In this document: piece by piece, positions 17,415-25,057 of the stretch
Position numbering within the stretch: position 1 is the stretch's first letter
How the letters are laid out: each line of letters begins with the position of its first letter
Assembly: GCA_002436105.1 (NCBI GenBank)
Contig: DIXU01000012.1
Span: forward strand, 101,773-165,772
Source of the DNA: Candidatus Aminicenantes bacterium UBA6072
GTDB taxonomy: Bacteria > Acidobacteriota > Aminicenantia > UBA2199
DNA length: 64,000 bases
Reading direction: 5' to 3'
Notes under the pieces: generated by a model
Database searches by the model: none
What the model saw: only the letters and a program-made list of their open reading frames with translations
Told to the model about the DNA's origin: nothing
Translations under genes and position numbers: made by a program

Positions 17415-17930
17415 ATGAAAAAAACACTCTATCTTTTGATCCTGGCCGGCCTGGTGCTGGCCTTTGCCTCGTGCACGCGCAGCGAGATCGCCGATCCCGA
17501 ATGGGACGACCCGGCCGGGTTCTACATCCTGCTGGAGGGCTCGGCCAACCCGGCCGTGTTCTTCATCGACGGCAACATCCATACCAGCCAGGTCTACGTG
17601 CGGGTCACCGATTCCAAGGGCGCTCCCCGGGCCGGCGAGACGATCTTCTTCGAGCAGCTTCCCGACAGCGCCACCCACCAGCAGGTCGAGTGGGGCTATT
17701 TCGAGAACAACGCCGCGACCATCAAGAAGGTGACCAACGGCAACGGCGAGGCGCAGGTGAAGTTCTACAGCCCGGTCAAGTTCTATTCCGGCGGCATGAT
17801 CATCCACGCCGTGATGGAAGTGGACGGCCGCGCCTACCGCGGCAGCTCCAGCCATGTCGGCACCATCCCGCAGGATTACATCGCCATCACCATGTACAAC
17901 AGCGCCGGCGCGGCTGGGGCCGCCGAGTAA
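17415..17930 (+). CDS. Lipoprotein with Ig-like fold, end of pil operon
   Basis: 171 residues with a clear lipobox (LAGLVLAFASC). The mature part reads like a bacterial Ig-like (Big1/invasin type) domain: VYVRVTDSKGAPRAGETIFF, then VTNGNGEAQVKFYSP and a Tyr/Gly-rich end strand. It is likely an outer-membrane lipoprotein made with the pilus. Strong AGGAGG before the ATG. The next gene has its own promoter. Confidence 0.75.
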   Translation: MKKTLYLLILAGLVLAFASCTRSEIADPEWDDPAGFYILLEGSANPAVFFIDGNIHTSQVYVRVTDSKGAPRAGETIFFEQLPDSATHQQVEWGYFENNAATIKKVTNGNGEAQVKFYSPVKFYSGGMIIHAVMEVDGRAYRGSSSHVGTIPQDYIAITMYNSAGAAGAAE

Positions 17931-17972
17931 CGCCCGCGCCCCGGGGAGCGACAACCGGCGGCCGTTTTCCGC

Positions 17973-18001
17973 TTGCGCCGCTCCCGCGGCTGTGGTATAA
18001 G
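17973..18001 (+). promoter_or_regulatory. Promoter of the TPR-roadblock pair
   Basis: TTGCGC (17973-17978), 17-bp spacer, TATAAG (17996-18001), 35 bases before the TTG start. Confidence 0.55.
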
Positions 18002-18035
18002 AACCTGTCCGCCGAGCTGAAGGAAAGAGGTACGA

Positions 18036-18827
18036 TTGGCCGCTTATCAGAGTGAACGGGAGCAGCTGGCACAGCTGGAATGGCTGTTCGAGCAGAAAAA
18101 ATTCGCCGAGGGACTGGCCCGCACCCAGGACGTCCTGCGCGAGTTCCCCGCCTCGTTCCACCTGAAATTCCTGCGCTACCGCTTCCTGCGCCAGCTGCAG
18201 CAGAACGTGGAGGCGCTGCAGCTGCTGCGCGAGATGCATGCCATGTCGGGGGACAACATCATGGTGGTCAGGGAACTGGCCGACCTGAATTTCCAGCAGA
18301 AGCAATTCCCGGAAAGCCTGCTGTACTATAAAAAGCTGGTCTTTCTCGATTCCTTCAACAGCCAGGCCCAGGAGCGGCTGAAATTGCTCCAGAACCGGCT
18401 CGAGATCGGCGTTTCCGACCGCCTGGCCGACACCAAGGCCGAATTCCGCCCCGACTCCGCCCCAGCCGCGGAACCCGCCGCCGACATGCCGCTGCCGCAG
18501 GCCGCGACCGGGACGGAGCCGCCGCCGATCATCCTCGACCTCGGGGAGGATCACGAAAAGCCGCCGGCCGGGAGCCCGGCCGATGACGACGGCGCCGGGC
18601 TGCATTTCCAGACGGAAAGCGCCGCCGATCTCTATTTGCAGCAGGGCATGGTCCGCGAGGCGCTGGCCATCTACAAGAACCTGTTCGAAAAGACCGGTCG
18701 GACGGATCATTTCCAGAAGATCCAGGCCATCCTGCAGCGGCTGCGGGCCGAGCGCGGCGAGCGGGTCATCGAGCGGCTGCAGCGCTTCCTGGAGCTGCTG
18801 CAGAGAAGGGGGAGCCAAATTGTTTAA
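18036..18827 (+). CDS. TPR-repeat protein
   Basis: 263 residues from a TTG start at 18036 with GGAAAGAGG 5 bases upstream. The N-terminal half (about 1-125) has tetratricopeptide-like helical pairs, including FPASFHLKFLRYRFLRQL and FPESLLYYKKLVFLDSF. A Pro/Ala-rich linker follows near 130-185. The C-terminal part (190-263) contains another TPR-like pair with YLQQGMVREALAIYKNLFE. It is cytoplasmic by sequence. It overlaps the roadblock gene by 8 bases, so the two products probably form a complex, possibly related to small-GTPase (MglA-type) polarity control of pili, but no GTPase gene is in view. Confidence 0.75.
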   Translation: MAAYQSEREQLAQLEWLFEQKKFAEGLARTQDVLREFPASFHLKFLRYRFLRQLQQNVEALQLLREMHAMSGDNIMVVRELADLNFQQKQFPESLLYYKKLVFLDSFNSQAQERLKLLQNRLEIGVSDRLADTKAEFRPDSAPAAEPAADMPLPQAATGTEPPPIILDLGEDHEKPPAGSPADDDGAGLHFQTESAADLYLQQGMVREALAIYKNLFEKTGRTDHFQKIQAILQRLRAERGERVIERLQRFLELLQRRGSQIV

Positions 18828-19167
18828 AGAGATATTCAACGAGATCCACGACCACAATCCCGAGACCTACCTGATCGGCATCTGGGGCAAGGACGGGCTG
18901 GAGCTCGAAAAGTCGGTCTATCTCCCCCCGGACGCCGACATGGACCTGATCGGAGCCGAGCTCGCCGAAGTGGTGGGCAAGCTGGACAACCTGGACCTCG
19001 ACCGCGCCGGTTTCCAGATCGAGTACGTTTCCGGCAAGTTGAAGATCATGGTCCTGTCCCTGAACAGCGGCTATTTCCTGCTCCTGGTCTCCGGCAGGAA
19101 CCTGATCTCCGGCAAGTTGAAATTCTACCTGGAACTGAAGCGCGACAGCATCCTCGCCATGCTGTGA
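18820..19167 (+). CDS. Roadblock/LC7-like domain protein
   Basis: 115 residues from a TTG at 18820 with AAGGGGGAG 5 bases upstream, overlapping the TPR gene. The pattern of a helix, two strands (YLIGIWGKDGLELEKSV), a helix, and strands ending in SGYFLLLVSGRNLISGKLKFYL fits the roadblock fold used by MglB-type GTPase-activating proteins. The assignment is from the fold-like pattern, so it is moderate. Confidence 0.6.
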   Translation: MFKEIFNEIHDHNPETYLIGIWGKDGLELEKSVYLPPDADMDLIGAELAEVVGKLDNLDLDRAGFQIEYVSGKLKIMVLSLNSGYFLLLVSGRNLISGKLKFYLELKRDSILAML

Positions 19168-19206
19168 CCGGTCCTTTCCGGTTGTTCTCCCAAGGAGTGC
19201 TGACCC

Positions 19207-21750
19207 ATGGCAATTTTTAAGAGATTCAAAGTCGTACCCGACCTGCCGGAAAAGCTGAAGCCGCTGCTGGAGATCGCCTCCAACCTCTGGCTCACCTGGA
19301 ACCCCGAGGCCATCAAGCTGTTCATCACCCTGGATGGCGACCTGTGGGAAAAGAACCAGCACAACCCGGTGCGCATGCTGGGGGAGATCAGCCAGGAAAA
19401 GCTCGAGGAACTGGCCCGTGACGAAGGGTTCCTCAGCGAGGTGCAGCGGGTCGGCGAGCAGCTGGACCAGTACCTGCGCGTGCTGCGCAGCATCAACCAC
19501 GACCAGCATGCGAGCATCGCCTATTTTTCCGCCGAGTACGGACTGAGCGACACGCTGCCCATCTATTCCGGCGGCCTGGGCATCCTGTCGGGCGACCATG
19601 TCAAGTCGGCCAGCGACCTGAACCTCCATTTCCATGGCGTCGGGCTGCTCTACCAGCTGGGCTACTTCCAGCAGTACCTGAACATGGACGGCTGGCAGCA
19701 GGATTTCTACCAGGTGAACGATTTTCACAACATGCAGGTCCTCGAAATGCGGCGTCCCGACGGCACGCCGCTGGAGATCGAGCTGGATTTCCCCGGCCGC
19801 AAGGTCTGGCTCAAGACCTGGCAGATCCGGGTCGGCCGCGTCTCCATCTACATGCTCGATTCCAACCACGAGCGCAACAGCGAAACCGACCGGCGCCTCA
19901 CCGCCCAATTGTACGGGGGCAACCCGGAAATGCGCCTGCAGCAGGAAATCATCCTGGGCATCGGCGGCGTGAAGATGCTCGACGCCCTGGGCATCCAGGT
20001 CACCGTCGTGCACATGAACGAGGGCCATTCGGCGTTCACCCCCTTTGAGCGCGCCCGGGCGCTGATGAAGAGCAGGGGACTTTCCTTCGCCGAGGCCATG
20101 GAGGTCGTGCGCCAGTCCAACGTGTTCACCAGCCATACCAACGTCCAGGCCGGCCACGACGTGTTCAGCCCCGAAATGATCCGCACCTATTTCGGGAACT
20201 ACCTGCGGGAATTCAATATCTCCTTCCACGATTTCATGGCCTGCGGCCGCATGCACCCCGACAATCCCCAGGAGAGCTTTTCGATGACCGTGGCCGCCGT
20301 CAAGAACTCGGCCTTCATCAACGGCGTTTCGGCGCTGCAGGCCGAGGTTTCGCGAGAGATGCTGAGGAACATCTGGCCGGCGCTGCCGCCCGAGCACGTC
20401 CCCATCCAGGCCATCACCAACGGCATCCACATCCCCTCCTGGATCTCCTTCGAGATGAATGACCTGTTCGAGCGCTACCTGGGCGGCAAGTGGCGGGAGA
20501 AGCAGGATTACCGCGATGCCTGGGAAAAGGTGCAGAACATTCCCGATCCCGAGCTGTGGAGCGTGCACGAGATCCGCCGCCGGCGGCTGATCGCCTTCGC
20601 CCGCCAGCGCCTGCAGAAGCAGCTGATCGCCAAGGGGGCATCGAACCTGCTGATCAGCGAGTCGCAGGAGGCGCTGAACCCGACGGCCCTGACCATCGGC
20701 TTTGCCCGCCGCTTCGCCACCTACAAGCGCGCCTACCTTATTTTCAGGGACAAGGAGCGGCTGCTCAGGATCCTGAACGACCCCGACCGGCCGGTACAGC
20801 TGGTCTTTGCCGGCAAGGCCCATCCCCAGGACCAGGCCGGCAAGGAGCTGATCAAGAACATCATCTCCTTCATGGCGGCCGGGCACCTGCGCTCCAAGAT
20901 CGCCTTCATCGAGGACTACGACATCAACGTGGCCCGCTACCTGGTGTCGGGCGTCGATATCTGGCTGAACACCCCGCAGCGGCCCCTGGAGGCGTGCGGC
21001 ACGTCGGGAATGAAGGCCGCCTGCAACGGCGTGCTGAACTTCAGCGTCCTGGACGGCTGGTGGGACGAGGCCTACGACCTGAAGAACGGCTGGGCCATCG
21101 GCAACCGCGAGGCCTACACCGACAAGGAGTACCAGGACGAGGTGGAGAGCAAGGCCATTTATTCCATCCTGGAGAAGGACATCATTCCGCTTTTCTACGA
21201 GCGCGGCTCCGACGGGCTGCCGCGCGAATGGATCCGCATGATGAAGCACTCCCTGGTCACCATCGCCTCACGCTACAACACCAACCGCATGGTCAAGGAG
21301 TACTTCCGCCGCTTCTACCAGCCTGCCTCGGAGAATTTTCTCCGGCTGAGCGCCGATGATTTCCAGCCGGCGCGCCAACTGGTCCAATGGAAGGAGCGCA
21401 TGCGCGGCCTCTTCCCCGCCCTGCGCATCGAGGGCATCCATGCCGACACGACGCGCACCTACAAGAGCGGCGAGAGCTTTGCGGTGCAGGCCGAGCTGGC
21501 CCTGGGACAGCTCGCCCCCGAGGAAGTGCGCGTCGACGTGTACTACGGCACCATCGTCGGCGAGGACGTGCTGCAGAATTCGGCCCTGGCGCGCCTGGGC
21601 GAGGTGGAAAAGACCGGCGAAGGGCGCTACCGCTTCGGCGGCGTCATCACCTGCAGCCGCACCGGCAGTTTCGGCTTCCGGTTGCGCGTCACTCCCAGCC
21701 ATCCGCTGCTCCTCGATCCCTACGAGATGGGGCTGGTGCTCTGGGGCTGA
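19207..21750 (+). CDS. glgP: Alpha-glucan phosphorylase
   Basis: 847 residues, in the long branch of bacterial alpha-glucan phosphorylases. The N-terminal DUF3417-like region contains ASNLWLTWNPEA and the core starts with YFSAEYGLSDTLPIYSGGLG. The PLP-lysine motif is GTSGMKAACNGVLN, followed by GWWDEAYD. It releases glucose-1-phosphate from glycogen or maltodextrin. The C-terminal 130 residues form a beta-rich domain (about 720-847). It follows the roadblock gene by 39 bases with AAGGAG before the ATG; a small ACCGG/CCGGT hairpin lies between. Confidence 0.95.
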   Translation: MAIFKRFKVVPDLPEKLKPLLEIASNLWLTWNPEAIKLFITLDGDLWEKNQHNPVRMLGEISQEKLEELARDEGFLSEVQRVGEQLDQYLRVLRSINHDQHASIAYFSAEYGLSDTLPIYSGGLGILSGDHVKSASDLNLHFHGVGLLYQLGYFQQYLNMDGWQQDFYQVNDFHNMQVLEMRRPDGTPLEIELDFPGRKVWLKTWQIRVGRVSIYMLDSNHERNSETDRRLTAQLYGGNPEMRLQQEIILGIGGVKMLDALGIQVTVVHMNEGHSAFTPFERARALMKSRGLSFAEAMEVVRQSNVFTSHTNVQAGHDVFSPEMIRTYFGNYLREFNISFHDFMACGRMHPDNPQESFSMTVAAVKNSAFINGVSALQAEVSREMLRNIWPALPPEHVPIQAITNGIHIPSWISFEMNDLFERYLGGKWREKQDYRDAWEKVQNIPDPELWSVHEIRRRRLIAFARQRLQKQLIAKGASNLLISESQEALNPTALTIGFARRFATYKRAYLIFRDKERLLRILNDPDRPVQLVFAGKAHPQDQAGKELIKNIISFMAAGHLRSKIAFIEDYDINVARYLVSGVDIWLNTPQRPLEACGTSGMKAACNGVLNFSVLDGWWDEAYDLKNGWAIGNREAYTDKEYQDEVESKAIYSILEKDIIPLFYERGSDGLPREWIRMMKHSLVTIASRYNTNRMVKEYFRRFYQPASENFLRLSADDFQPARQLVQWKERMRGLFPALRIEGIHADTTRTYKSGESFAVQAELALGQLAPEEVRVDVYYGTIVGEDVLQNSALARLGEVEKTGEGRYRFGGVITCSRTGSFGFRLRVTPSHPLLLDPYEMGLVLWG

Positions 21751-21776
21751 AGAACGCGAATAAGGTTCGAAGATCG

Positions 21777-21968
21777 AGGTTCCATGTTCCACGTTCCACG
21801 TTCCATGTTCCATGTTCGATTTTGAAAGGCACTGTCGAAGCGTTGACGGGTTGAAGGGTTGAAGCGTTCAGGCATTGCTTCCGGAAAATGCTTTTTTCCG
21901 AACTCATGAACCCTTGAACTCTTCTACCCTTGAACTATTGCATGAATGCATCAAACATCGAATCTCTC
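21777..21968. repeat. Palindromic word-repeat element E1
   Basis: Left arm: tandem GTTCCATGTTCCACG words, then GTTGAAG-type words. Centre: GCATT-loop-AATGC hairpin (21872-21891) followed by T6. Right arm: inverted TTGAACTC/CCCTTGAAC and CATGAA/ATCAAACATCG words. It is homologous in order and sequence to E2 at 24784-24975. It lies between the convergent glgP and rsmB genes, and the central hairpin plus T-run could act as a terminator for glgP. Confidence 0.85.
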
Positions 21969-21990
21969 GTTTCTCTTCCCGAGTCGCTCG

Positions 21991-23283
21991 TCATTTGGGT
22001 TCGAGCAGGGAAATATAAAAAATGTCATTGTTCAGGTCTGAAGGGAGCAGATAGATCCCGAATTTTCCCTGGCGGATGCGGAACCCGTATTTTTCCAGCA
22101 GGGGCGCCAGCGGCTCGGGCCTGAGGCCGCGGGCGACGGCCGCCTTCTCCACGACCTCCTCGCTTTCCTCGGCCAGGAACGAGCACACGGCATAGAGAAG
22201 GCGGGCGCGCGGGAAACGCGCCGCCAGGCTGGCCAGCATCAGCTTCTGCCTGCCGGCGTTCGCCCGCACCGTCTCGGGGGTGATCTTGTTCTTCAGGTCG
22301 GGATTCTTGCGCAGGGTGCCGCTCGAGGTGCAGGGGGCGTCGAGAATGACCAGGTCGGCCGTCTCGCCGCCGGGGGGATATTGCATGGCGTCGGCCTGGA
22401 AGAGAGAGATATTCTCCAGGCGCAGGCGGCGGATATTCTGTTCCAGCAGGCGCAGGCGCGGGGCGCTGACGTCGCTGGCCCTGATCCTCAACTCGGGGCG
22501 CAGGCAGGCCAGGGTCAGCGACTTGCCGCCCGGGGCCGCGGCCACGTCGCAGACCTCCGTGGTTGCCCGGGCAGCGGCAACGAAGGCAACGGCCTGGGAG
22601 CCCGTGTTCTGGATGTAGAAATCATCGAGGCGCCCCGGCTTCCCCAGCACCAGGCCGGCCGAGGCGGTCTCGAAGCAGCCCAGCGCCGGCAGCTCGCGGC
22701 AGGGGATGCCTTCCGCTTCCAGGGCGCGGCGCGCCCCCTCCATGGCCATGCGCCCGGGGTGAAAGCGCAGATGGAAGGCGGGCTCGCGGTCGAGGTACTC
22801 CAGGTCGGCCTTGGCGGCTGCCCCGATCCGCTTCAGGGAGGCGAGCAGCAGCGGCGAGATGGAATAGGTCAGCACGGGGTCATCCCCGTTCTCGATGCGT
22901 GCGCGCACTTCCTGCTTGCGGCGCAGCAGCTGGCGCAGCACGGCGTTGACGAAGGGCTTTTCCTTGCTGGCGGCGGCGTTCACCGCCTCGTTGACCACGG
23001 CGTACTCCGGGTAGGAGTCGGAATAGAGCAGCAGGAAGACGGAGATCTTCAGCAGCACGTGCGTGGGCAGGGGCGGCTTCTGTCCCTTCTGCTTCAGGAA
23101 CAGGCCGATGACGTATTCCAGGGCGATGTCCTTGCGCACCACGCCGTATACCGTGCGCGTCAGGGCGTTCTTGTCGCCGGGGGCAACGTCGCGCAGGAAA
23201 CGGGACAGCAGCAGCCTCAGGTTGGCCTGCGGCTCGCGGAAATAGTCGAGCAGCAGGCCGGCGGCCGGGGCGAGAAAATTCAA
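21991..23283 (-). CDS. rsmB: 16S rRNA (cytosine-C5)-methyltransferase RsmB family
   Basis: 430 residues. The N-terminal NusB-like RNA-binding domain covers about 1-140, with AVVNEAVNAA and KPFVNAVLRQLLR. The methyltransferase domain has SAM motif I VCDVAAAPGGKSLTLA. Both catalytic cysteines are present: DAPCTSSGTLRKNPDLK and the YAVCSFLAEESEE loop. It methylates a cytosine in 16S rRNA (C967 in E. coli). It overlaps fmt by 4 bases, in the common def-fmt-rsmB order. Confidence 0.92.
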   Translation of the reverse strand: MNFLAPAAGLLLDYFREPQANLRLLLSRFLRDVAPGDKNALTRTVYGVVRKDIALEYVIGLFLKQKGQKPPLPTHVLLKISVFLLLYSDSYPEYAVVNEAVNAAASKEKPFVNAVLRQLLRRKQEVRARIENGDDPVLTYSISPLLLASLKRIGAAAKADLEYLDREPAFHLRFHPGRMAMEGARRALEAEGIPCRELPALGCFETASAGLVLGKPGRLDDFYIQNTGSQAVAFVAAARATTEVCDVAAAPGGKSLTLACLRPELRIRASDVSAPRLRLLEQNIRRLRLENISLFQADAMQYPPGGETADLVILDAPCTSSGTLRKNPDLKNKITPETVRANAGRQKLMLASLAARFPRARLLYAVCSFLAEESEEVVEKAAVARGLRPEPLAPLLEKYGFRIRQGKFGIYLLPSDLNNDIFYISLLEPK

Positions 23284-24212
23284 GACAGCCTCGCGGGAAT
23301 GCGGTGTCCCAGGGAGAATTGCCAGGGACTCATGGCTTTTTTGCCCTCGGGCTGTATGGCGCTGATCTCCAGGATCGTCCCCAGCCCGCAGGCGACCTGC
23401 ATCCCGCCCGGAGCGAGAGCCAGGACATCGCCCGGCTGGGACCGGTGCTCCCGCTGGGAAACGGCTGCGGCCAGGATCTTGACCTGCTGTCTTTCCATCT
23501 GGAAGAAAAGCCCCGGCCAGGGGGTGAAGGCCCGCAGCGAGTCGTAGAGCCTGCGGGCGGGCAGCTGCCAGTTGGCAAGGCCTTCCTTCTTTTCCAGGGC
23601 CGGGGCCAGGCTGGCCCGGGATTCATCCTGGGGGACAGCCTGGATCGTTTCGGCGAAGATCTCCTCCAGTGTCCGGCGCAGCAAGGGGGCCGCCCGCTCG
23701 CCGAGGCGCTGCTGGTAAGCGGCGCTGGTGTCGTCGGGGCGGATGGCGACCTCCTCGCGTGACCAGACCGGACCGGCGTCCATGCGGCCGCTCAGCTCGA
23801 ACAGGGTGATGCCGCTGCGGCTTTCGCCGTTCTGGATGGCCCGTTGCACCGGGGCGGCGCCGCGATAGGCCGGCAGCAGCGAAAAGTGAACGTTGAGCGA
23901 ATGGAAGCGGGGCAGGTCGCGAATGTCCCTGGGGATGAACTGGCCGTAGGCCACCACGACGGCGATGTCCGGCTCGATACGGCGCATGGCCAGCTCCAGT
24001 TCGGGCTCGCGCAGGTCGGGAGGCTGCAGCAGCGGCAGTTGGTTCTCCACGGCGAACTGCTTGACGGCCGGAACGAGCAGCTGGCGGTGGCGGCCGCCGC
24101 GGCGATCGGGCTGGGTAACCACCAGCCTCAGGCGGAATGCCCTGTTCAGCTCCCTGGCGATGGGCAGGCCGATGGCGCTGGTGCCGAAAAAGACCACGTC
24201 ACCATTCGCCAC
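23280..24212 (-). CDS. fmt: Methionyl-tRNA formyltransferase
   Basis: 310 residues. It formylates initiator Met-tRNA. It has the N-terminal VVFFGTSAIGLPIAREL, the formyl-folate site LNVHFSLLPAYRGAAPVQ (Asn and His kept, the usual Pro after His replaced by Phe) and the conserved ITLFELSGRMDAGPV block. The C-terminal OB-like tRNA-binding domain starts near 205. It overlaps def by 14 bases. Confidence 0.95.
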   Translation of the reverse strand: MANGDVVFFGTSAIGLPIARELNRAFRLRLVVTQPDRRGGRHRQLLVPAVKQFAVENQLPLLQPPDLREPELELAMRRIEPDIAVVVAYGQFIPRDIRDLPRFHSLNVHFSLLPAYRGAAPVQRAIQNGESRSGITLFELSGRMDAGPVWSREEVAIRPDDTSAAYQQRLGERAAPLLRRTLEEIFAETIQAVPQDESRASLAPALEKKEGLANWQLPARRLYDSLRAFTPWPGLFFQMERQQVKILAAAVSQREHRSQPGDVLALAPGGMQVACGLGTILEISAIQPEGKKAMSPWQFSLGHRIPARLS

Positions 24213-24717
24213 TTTTCCTCTTATGGCGGATCTCCTTGCGGATCAGGGATCGCTTCAGGGTGGAAACGCGGTCGACGATCGTGAAACCGTCGAGGTGGTC
24301 GATCTCATGCTGCAGGACGCGCGCCTTGAGGCCTTCGAACTCGGCGCGCAGCTCGCTGCCGTCCAGCAGGATGCCCGCGAGCAGCAGACGGAAGTTGCGC
24401 CGGATGGCCAGGGAATAGCCGGGAACCGAAAGGCAGCCTTCCTCGCCGGTCTCCTGGCCCTCGCTCTCGATGATGCACGGGTTGACGACCACCAGCAGCT
24501 CCTCGGGATTTTCCCCCACCGACAGGTCCAGGGTGATCAGGCGCAGCGATTCTCCCACCTGCGGGGCGGCCAGGCCGATCCCCGGAGCCCCATGCATGGT
24601 CTGCGTCATGGCGGCGGCCAAATCGACGATGCGCTGATCGATGTTCCGGATGTCCCCGGCCTTCTCCTTCAGCACCTTGTCGCCGTATTTATAGATCTTC
24701 AGAGCTTCCGTCTCCAT
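24199..24717 (-). CDS. def: Peptide deformylase
   Basis: 172 residues from the ATG at 24717. It removes the formyl group from nascent proteins. All three motifs are intact: GIGLAAPQ, EEGCLSVPG with the metal-ligand Cys, and the HEIDH metal site in QHEIDHLDG. The start is fixed by a perfect promoter whose -10 ends 6 bases before this ATG, leaving no room for a ribosome site. The frame is open further upstream, but that part overlaps the promoter. First gene of def-fmt-rsmB. Confidence 0.95.
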   Translation of the reverse strand: METEALKIYKYGDKVLKEKAGDIRNIDQRIVDLAAAMTQTMHGAPGIGLAAPQVGESLRLITLDLSVGENPEELLVVVNPCIIESEGQETGEEGCLSVPGYSLAIRRNFRLLLAGILLDGSELRAEFEGLKARVLQHEIDHLDGFTIVDRVSTLKRSLIRKEIRHKRKSGEW

Positions 24718-24723
24718 GGTTTC

Positions 24724-24752
24724 ATTATATTTTGTTAGGGCGGCGCTGTCAA
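24724..24752 (-). promoter_or_regulatory. Consensus promoter of def-fmt-rsmB, predicted leaderless
   Basis: Minus strand TTGACA (24752-24747), exactly 17 bp, TATAAT (24729-24724): both hexamers are perfect. Transcription should start at or next to the A of the def ATG (24717). Confidence 0.9.
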
Positions 24753-24783
24753 CGAGCGTGGGGACGAGGGGAAAGCCAAAAAG

Positions 24784-24975
24784 AGGTTCCATGTTCCATG
24801 TTCGATATTGAAAGGCACTGTTGAAGCGTTGAAGAGTTGAAGGGTTGAAGCGTTAAGGCATTGCATTTGGGGAAATGCCTTTTTCCGAACTCATGAACCC
24901 TTGAACTCTTTTACCCTTGAACGAGTGCTTACAAACATCAAACATGGAACGTGGAACATGGAACGTGGAACTTTC
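24784..24975. repeat. Palindromic word-repeat element E2
   Basis: Second copy of the E1 family. Left arm: GTTCCATGTTCCATGTTCG words and repeated GTTGAAG. Centre: perfect 8-bp stem AAGGCATT/AATGCCTT (24855-24862 and 24874-24881) followed by T5. Right arm: TTGAACTC, CCCTTGAACG, then GGAACGTGGAACATGG words inverted to the left arm. It lies between the divergent def promoter and the mutL promoter, so here it cannot serve as a gene-end terminator for a + strand gene. Confidence 0.85.
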
Positions 24976-24988
24976 TAATTGCCGCTCA

Positions 24989-25017
24989 TTGCAAATCCCG
25001 CCGCTTTATGATATTTT
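24989..25017 (+). promoter_or_regulatory. Probable promoter of mutL-mutY
   Basis: TTGCAA (24989-24994), 17-bp spacer, TATTTT (25012-25017). The predicted start is near 25024, 34 bases before the TTG start of mutL. Confidence 0.5.
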
Positions 25018-25057
25018 CCCAGCCTGCCGGCCGCAAAGCCGGGCGTGGAGAGCAATT

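Noticed and set aside
15299..17416. Long antisense frame over pilQ and the lipoprotein genes
   Set aside because: Composition is His/Asp/Val/Leu-rich without any domain pattern. The plus strand encodes the secretin motifs.
18766..21249. Long antisense frame (827 codons) over glgP
   Set aside because: Shadow of the GC-rich glycogen phosphorylase gene; no family motif is visible.
24918..25057. Longer MutL N-terminus beginning inside repeat E2
   Set aside because: The frame is open upstream, but those codons come from the repeat and promoter. The family N-terminus starts at the TTG at 25058 with a ribosome site.
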